64,000 nt of DNA, from positions 62,001 through 126,000 of the forward strand of contig NW_021940918.1 in NCBI RefSeq assembly GCF_004337985.1, in the 5' to 3' direction. This stretch comes from Pyricularia pennisetigena (taxonomy: Eukaryota > Ascomycota > Sordariomycetes > Magnaporthales > Pyriculariaceae). Made by a program: the position numbers and the translations under genes. How positions within the stretch are numbered: position 1 is the first letter of the stretch; each line of letters starts with the position of its first letter. Of the stretch, positions 57,717 through 64,000 are shown in pieces. A model generated the notes under the pieces. It did not search any database, was not told where the DNA came from, and was given only the letters and a program-made list of their open reading frames with translations.

Positions 57717-60295
57717 ATGGCAAGCTCTTCCGACCGGAATGACCGTGTCATTCACGGTAATGCCTTCACCCCGCGGGCAGGTCATACCGCCAATAACTCC
57801 AACAGCCCTGGATCAATCCCACACTCTCGCCCTGTTGGTTGCCCAAGCATCATCTCATCCACGGGAGATATCGACGAAGGTGAGAGAATGTTAGCCTCTG
57901 ATGAATCTTTGGGAAAAGCTTCTTTCGCCTGAAACACCCCCCTCCTTTTCTTTTTGAACAGCAGTGAATTGCGAATGTGTGCTCCGGTTTCAAGTAAGCG
58001 TCCCTGCTAACATCAACATAGCTGGCGCCCGTCTGAGTACAATGAGCTTAAACAGCTCCCCCACCAGGCACAGCTATTCCGGCTACAATCAGGAACCTCA
58101 CAGGCCACGTTCGTCTCTGACGGATACAGACCGCACGGTCGCGAATGATGAGTAAGTCGTGAAAGAGGCGGGTTCTCCGAGCATACACTGATGGGAATAG
58201 TTTTGGTTCTCGCTTCCAGCTTGGAATGCAGCCTTCGGGCGACGTATTCCTTGAGGCGCAGAATCAAGCCGGCGTGGGAAACAGGGAAGTTGGCCATCCC
58301 ATCAACACTGCCGGACCTGAGAAGCCACCCAGCTCCGTAGGCACTTCTGGGCCTTTGACTGGAACATCAGTAACCCTCCGACCTCGACCTTCCAACTTGA
58401 GCGCCCGGCATCATGTTGGCGGTGTTGATGCCCAAGGGGTTTACCCCTCCACTGCATGCGTCTTTGTAGCCAAGTAAGTCCAGTGCTTGCCTTTCACCCT
58501 GGAAAATAGTGATGCCTTTTGCTAACACTCAACTCTAGCTTGCCTCAGCTCCAGGATGACCAATCTCTTGAAGCTGCTATCACCCGGGAGTTCAGCAAAT
58601 ACGGAACTGTATTTGTCAAAATTCGGCGTGATAGAGACCAGATGCCATTTGCCTTTTGCCAGTACACGGTAGGATGTCGAGAATTCATTTTTGTTTCTCT
58701 TTTTTCCCCCTTGGATGTAGCACACCGACCTTTTTGTTCTTCTTTCTAGACGTACTGAAACTGACGTCTCAAACTTGCCTAAACAGAAAGATGAGGATGC
58801 CAAAGCCGCAGTAGACCAAGGGAGAGGAACACAGATTCTCGGACGTTCTTGTCGCACGGAAATGGTGAAGGCTAATCGTAAGTGACAACTTGGCTGTGGC
58901 GATGAAAATGACACTATGGATGGCGCATCTGACTCATAATACTCTAGGTACTTTCCTTGTTTCCCGGCGTTACGGCAATAAAATCACGCTCGAAGAAGCT
59001 CGTGATGTTCTGGAGCCTTTCGGTGCTATATCCAAGGTAGAGATACCGGATGCTCGCACCCAGGAGGCCACGGGTATCCGAGGTGCGGTACTTGTGGAGC
59101 TCTCCAACTTCGACCTGAGTCGCGACCTTCCAGCTGTAGGCAACCCCCGATATCTCAAAGCTGTGAGATTATTCACTGACGCAAACATGTGCAGTACTTC
59201 CGACACAATGATGCCTACCGCGTGGAGACTTTCCGACCCGATGGCTTGAAGGAGAGGAGGTCGGGCATTCTCCGACGTCATGATGCTGATGAAGCTTTCC
59301 TCACGCAGTATGAGGTTGACCGGCGCTCTGTGTTCGTTGGCAATCTCCCTCGTGACATCACCGAAGAGCAGGTAGCGGACTTGTTTTCGGCTATTGGAAC
59401 TGTTAATAGGGTCCAGATCATCAAGAGAACTGGAACTCCCAGTATGTCGTAACCCTATATCTCATTTCATGCAGCTCGCTAACCGTCATCAGTTGAGCAA
59501 CCTTTCGGCTTCATCGAGTTTGATCGCCCAGATACGCCAGAGGCTGCAATAGCTGCTTTGGTAAGTCAAGATGGACGACTTCATTGATCTTGAACAGGCG
59601 AGATAGATGACTGACACAAGAACTGCTGACAGCACGGCTTTATTCACGAGGGCAGCCGTCTTCGTGTGGAGCGCAAAGTTGTCAAAGACAAGCAGTCTCC
59701 GCGTCGCGTGCCTTCTCGGTACTTGCCACGTCTCCGTACAGAGGTTGCTGGCACCATAATTCCTCCTAATCCTGTGGCTCCCGCAACGCCCGAAGCATCA
59801 GAGAGCAGGTTCAGTCATCTATCAGTCTCTTCAAACCTGCCCTCCTCTCCTGGCGGGGCTCAGTCGGCGACATCTTCTGCATGGAACTGGCCCTACCCGT
59901 ACCATAGCCCTATGCAAGCATCATTCAACACCCACAACTATGTTTCCGCGCCACCTTCGCCATATGGACCGCAGATGCCTCTTCAGGGAATGCCCATGAC
60001 GCCTCAGGCGACGCCGGATTCTTTCGGTCAGTATGCAGCATACTACGGTGCCCTCTTCCCTCACATGTCGTTCGTACCGAACCCTCTGGCTGGCAATCCC
60101 ATGACGGCGAACCATATGGCCGCAGGTATGGCGCCATACTACACGCCGGCATATCCGTCGCCGACTACAAGCAGCTTCAACATTGACAGGAGTGTCAATG
60201 AAGGCGTGTCCAGCCCCACGCGCGCAAAGCACAATAACCAAGACAACTCAACCCATCTCAGCGGCGCGCCCCACGGCGACTTCAACATTTCTTGA
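57717..60295 (+). CDS. RNA-binding protein with three RRM-like domains
   Basis: Nine exons: 57717-57879, 58022-58151, 58201-58473, 58539-58668, 58787-58877, 58948-59135, 59195-59441, 59493-59560 and 59633-60295, giving 650 residues. All phases agree. RRM1 (about 183-262) has ACVFVANLPQLQ and MPFAFCQYT split across introns. A divergent RRM2 (about 263-335) has TFLVSRRYGNKITLEEARDVL and IRGAVLVELSN. RRM3 (about 370-452) has RRSVFVGNLPRDITEEQVADLF and PFGFIEFDRPDTPEAAIAAL. The N-terminal 180 residues are Ser/Gly/Pro-rich. The C-terminal ~190 are Pro/Ser/Met/Tyr-rich (SPYGPQMPLQGMPMTPQ), a layout seen in fungal mRNA-binding regulators. The exact orthologue is not clear to me. Exon 2 has competing in-frame acceptors (57961, 57964, 58021); I chose 58021 for its GCTAAC branch. 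Confidence 0.85.
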
Positions 60296-61374
60296 GCATT
60301 GATTGCAAAATCGAACGAATTACAACCCAAGCCCAGCCTCGCAGACACACGAGCATTAGCTATTCATAGGTGTAAGAATCCACCACGAAGCGCGCATGTG
60401 TACACCCGTTGATCTTACGACTTTTTATCCGGACTGCGATGTTTTTCTAAAAGCATTTTAATCATATCCAAACAAATGAAGCCCTAATCGAGACGGTCCT
60501 TCTGGCCTGACATCCGCCAGATTGGGGATATGCTTGTCTGTATTCAGTTGACATTTTGGCCGGTCTTTGTTGGCCTGACATGAGACCCTTCTTTGGTACC
60601 AATTCTGTTCTGTTCTACGCCTGGATGGATTTGCCCCTGGATACCGCCACTTTTCATATTGTCTGTAATTGCAGACTTTTACGTTTCACAATCTGTTTCC
60701 TCTTGGGGTTGATTGATATCGTCGTGTACAGAGTGGAATCAGACTTTTTTTTGGGGGGGGGGGGGGGAATTGTTACCCTCGCAGGAATGCAGACGGACAA
60801 GAAAGGTAGGCTTTAAAACTTCAGGGTTCTTCCAGAGTGGGACAGTTCGGGGACTATTTGGGTGTCAAACGAGTTCTTTTACTACAGGAAGGTTGGTTGG
60901 TATTAGGGTGCGTTTTCCTTGTCATTTCTCCATGTCTTTTATTTTTCTTGCCATGTTTTCCATCCTGTATCTCTCGCAGAGCTCCCTTGTCACGTAGCTT
61001 TGCTCTCGCCAGGGCTTTTCTGTTGCTAGGTAGATTGATACCAAATTCATGATCGCGATGAGGTTCAACAGTTGCTCGCTGAAATCCTTTTATGCAAAGA
61101 TATCAGTAATGGCTGGATCTCCAAAGTGGGGCCTCGCTAACAATGAAGCCCACCCCCACGTCTGTCTTCGCCAGGGGCGTTATTGCTACCCTAAGAAATC
61201 CCTATTTGCTCATGGGACGTTAAAGTTTTCTTCGCCTTTTGTTATGCTTAACCCGGTCCCTCCTCAAGACATCTTTTATTTTCCATTTATTGTCTTTGAA
61301 TAGTCTTTTAATTTAGGCAGCACAGAGTCAAAGAGTGCACAAGGCTTCACGACGGTCTCATTTCAACCACAAAG
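60296..61374. other. Intergenic region upstream of the symporter
   Basis: Between two plus-strand genes. Contains eight T followed by fifteen G at 60745-60767. Short open frames are unsupported. Confidence 0.55.
60745..60767. repeat. T8 G15 homopolymer tract
   Basis: Eight T followed by fifteen consecutive G on the plus strand. A G-tract this long is unusual in the window and may be an assembly-length uncertainty. Confidence 0.8.
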
Positions 61375-63798
61375 ATGGGTCAACCATCGTTCGAGGCGTC
61401 CAACGCCATTGTCTACCTGACATATGGAGCCTTTCTGTAAGCATCAATTGAAAAGTACAAATGACGCGTGCTTTGTAGACGGGATATCTAACACACTGCA
61501 AATGCGTCTCGCAGTCTTCTTGGGTCTGGCATCGCCTGGACCATGAGAAACCAACCCAAAGCGGATTTCCTTGCAGGGAACAGAACTCAGACTGGTCAGA
61601 AAACACAAAGCTTCGGAGCACTTGGATATGGCTCAGTACCTACCCAGCACTGCGAACTTATTCTTCATTCTCACCCTTATCCCTCAATTTCCTTCGTATG
61701 CTTCATTTGATAGTAGCTCAACGTTCTAACACTGACGCGTCTTGCCGTCACTCAGCGCTTCCACTGGCTCTGAACTTCATTGCCTCGGGTGAGTGATGAC
61801 ACGGGACAAGACGGCCGCTATGCAGCACGCATATTTGGCCGTCGAAGTTTGGCAACTCATAGCGGTGGCGCCTCACGCAACCAATCGCTTGATCGACAAG
61901 TAACGACGATGGACGAGCGATGGCCAACTGGACGGATCAAGTCGGCCGGTCGGAGCAAAATCTTGCTAGAACTTGAGCCATAGGCGGTGAGTATCCAGAA
62001 CCATCTCGTCACCAGAGGTGTTTGCTCCTCGAACCGTGGAAATTTCCGGCTTGTTCATGCCGTGGAATCTACCGTTCGTCGGGCTGAGGCCTCTGGGACT
62101 GCGGCTCACTACGGGCGCTGAATCGACGCAAGACTTGCTGTGTTCTTTCTTGTACCCAGAGATGCAGCTCCGGATGGTGCCGTCTTGTCTCTGTGGGGAT
62201 GGGGACTGCAGCAGGTCGTAAACTGCCGAGACGAGGCTGAGATTGTACCGTGATTACTCGATCAAGATAATGCTTGCGTGGGAAACGTGCTGCCGCTGCC
62301 ATTCCAAACCCCTTCCCAGCCCCTGCCCGCCTTTGTTTTGTATGCTAACGCAATCAAAGCCATCGGATCCGGAATTCTATTCTCGTACCCACAGCTTGCC
62401 ACCATCACGGGGGTGCAGGGCGTGGTGGTATATGCACTCTCGTCGGCCCTCCCGCTGCTGATCTTTGCCGCGCTAGGGCCAAAGATCCGCAACAAGTGCC
62501 CCGAGGGCTTCGTGCTCACCGAGTGGACAAGAGAGCGCTACGGAAAAGTCACGGCATTATACCTGAGCTTCATGTCACTCGTCACGCTGTTCTTATACAT
62601 GGTTGCCGAGTTGTCTGCCATCGGGCAGGTTATCAGCACACTGACGACCATGAACCCACTGCCTGTCATGATTGTGCAGTGCATCGTGACAACGGCCTAC
62701 ACATCCATGGGCGGCTTCAAGATCTCTTTCCTGACCGACAACGTCCAAGGCGCCATGGTTCTGGGCCTAATTCTTATTGCAACCATTGCTATTGGCGTCG
62801 AGACCCGGATCGACCCTGCCCTGATCGAGTCCTCCGGTCTAACCAAGCCCACCTTGCTCGGCTGGCAGCTCCTCTACATTCTCCCCGTCGCCATCCTGAC
62901 CAACGACTTCTTCCTGTCCAGCTTTTGGCTGCGCACTTTTGCGTCCAAGACCGACAAGGACCTGTGGATTGGAGTCAGTCTGGCCACCGGCGCCATTCTC
63001 TGTATCCTCACTCTCGTTGGCGTCACGGGGCTGGTAGCCGTTTGGTCAGGAGCATGGCCAGGCCTTGATAACGCCGATGGGTCCGTCGCCTTTTTCATGC
63101 TGCTGCAGCAGCTGCCTAACTGGGTCGTCGGCATGGTGCTGCTCATGGCCGTGACGCTCAGCACGGCTGCCTTTGACAGCTTGCAGAGCGCCATGGTCTC
63201 TTCGGCTTCCAACGACCTGTTCCGCAACCGCCTGGGCGTGTGGCCGATCCGGGCCGCCGTCGTGCTCGTCATGATCCCCGTCATTGTAATCGCCCTACGT
63301 GCGCCTAGCATCCTCCAGATATACCTCATCTCCGACCTCGTCTCGGCCTCGACCATCCCCGTCCTGATTCTAGGCCTTTCGGACGACTACTTTTACTGGT
63401 GGCGCGGCTTTGATGTTGTCTGCGGCGGGCTCGGCGGCATCCTGTCCGTCTTCATCTTTGGCACCGTGTACTACGGGAGTGCACAGGCCGGAGGCGAGCT
63501 CATTCTGCTGCAGCAGGGTCTGTACACTGGTGACTGGGGCGTCTTTGGTGCCTTTGTGGCCGCTCCCATCGGAGGCCTCATCTTTGCATTCCTTGCCATG
63601 CTGGGGCGTGTCGGTTTCCTCTTTGCCAGGGCCAAGATGACGGGAATTCCGTTCAGCGCCTTCGACCGGCCCATGGCAGGAGTGGCGTCGCCGGCCCGAG
63701 CCGAGCCTGGCTTTGAAGATGGGGAGCTGCGCGAGGAGGATTCCATCACGGAGCAGGAGCCGGGGATCAGTGGCAAAGTCGGCAAGTTCTTCTATTAA
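61375..63798 (+). CDS. Sodium:solute symporter family transporter (urea/Dur3-like)
   Basis: Exons 61375-61436, 61515-61594, 61756-61788 and 62360-63798 give 537 residues. Splicing builds the first helices: NAIVYLTYGAFL/LLGSGIAWTMRNQPKADFLAGNRTQT, then ALPLALNFIAS, then AIGSGILFSYPQLATITGVQGVVVYALSS. The start is the ATG at 61375 (MGQPSFEAS). The last intron is 571 nt, by far the longest here, and the second uses a weak GTCAGA donor, so exons 2-3 are the least certain part. The rest has a dozen or so hydrophobic helices typical of the SSS fold, including GFVLTEWTRERYGKVTALYLS and TAAFDSLQSAMVSSASNDLF, and ends in an acidic tail. The closest named relatives known to me are fungal urea active transporters; the substrate is not determined by the sequence. 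Confidence 0.85.
61789..62359 (+). other. 571-nt intron of the symporter gene
   Basis: Donor GTGAGT, branch GCTAAC and acceptor AAAG match the phase 1 junction of IAS and AIGSG. Its length is several times that of other introns in the window. No internal open exon with matching phase was recognised. Confidence 0.7.
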
Positions 63799-64000
63799 CC
63801 GAGCAAGGAAGGGACTTTTCGCGCCGTGGCAAGTGTCTCAAGTCCCGCTCGTGAAGAGGACGCTAGAGGTTGGCGTAGGAGCTCCTTGGGGTCAATGGAC
63901 CAAAGACTGGCTGGTAAACATGTGTGAATGGGGAGAAGTGGTGATTCTTCATTTAGGGCGTGAGGGAGGCGAGCTCGAGATCAGAGTTTGGATATTTTCA
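63799..64000. other. 3' flank of the symporter to the window edge
   Basis: 202 bp downstream of the stop codon; nothing recognised. Confidence 0.5.

Noticed and set aside
1..64000. Operon-like, CRISPR, phage-defence, secondary-metabolite or transposon cluster
   Set aside because: Intron-bearing eukaryotic housekeeping genes throughout; no repeat-spacer array, transposase, reverse transcriptase, terminal inverted repeats, polyketide or nonribosomal synthase seen.

Overview
The window looks like nuclear chromosomal DNA of a filamentous ascomycete, most likely a Sordariomycete. Genes carry short GT-AG introns (mostly 48-160 nt) with CTAAC or CTGAC-type branch sites 10-20 nt before the acceptor. 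Promoters are CT-rich, and intergenic gaps of 0.3-4.5 kb hold homopolymer tracts and no recognisable transposons. The gene set is eukaryotic and fungal: exon-junction factor Y14, CAF-1 p60, COP9 subunit 7, a CCC2-type copper ATPase, a DUF155 protein and an RGS/Rax1-like protein. The species cannot be named from sequence alone; abundant TAGGTA/TACCTA intergenic words hint at, but do not prove, Magnaporthales.

I assembled 21 protein-coding genes and 40 introns by hand from splice signals and reading-frame continuity. From left to right: a 5'-truncated PhoD-like phosphatase (+); Y14/RBM8A (-); a large unrecognised protein with two C-terminal membrane segments (-); an F-box protein (+); CAC2/CAF-1 p60 (-); a full-length ABCC/MRP transporter (+); a DUF155 (Rmd1/Rmd8-like) protein (+); a 118-aa zinc-ribbon protein in three short exons (-); RNase P/MRP subunit Rpp1 (+); a secreted Pro/Ala-repeat protein (-); a DUF1295 membrane reductase-like protein (+); histidyl-tRNA synthetase with a mitochondrial leader and a second internal start (-); CHK1 (-); UBC11/UBE2C (+); ribosomal protein eL31 (-); an RGS-domain membrane protein (+); CSN7 (-); a copper P-type ATPase with three CxxC metal-binding domains (+); CIA30 (-); a three-RRM protein in nine exons (+); and a sodium:solute symporter (+).

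This is mostly a housekeeping region with many divergent and convergent neighbours, not an operon or secondary-metabolite cluster. The most suggestive functional pairing is CHK1 and UBC11, both cell-cycle genes, which diverge from a 916-bp promoter containing an ACGCGT MluI-type cell-cycle box. I found no tRNA, rRNA, CRISPR array, insertion element or clear virus-derived sequence, and no new multi-gene system. The points most worth a second look are regulatory or gene-structural: a dual-start histidyl-tRNA synthetase with a 25-nt microexon, repeated RRLS motifs in the PhoD tail, frame-preserving alternative acceptors in the RRM gene, a silent-frame intron after the Q-loop of the ABC transporter, a degenerate fourth metal-binding domain in the copper ATPase, and a repeat-built secreted protein.
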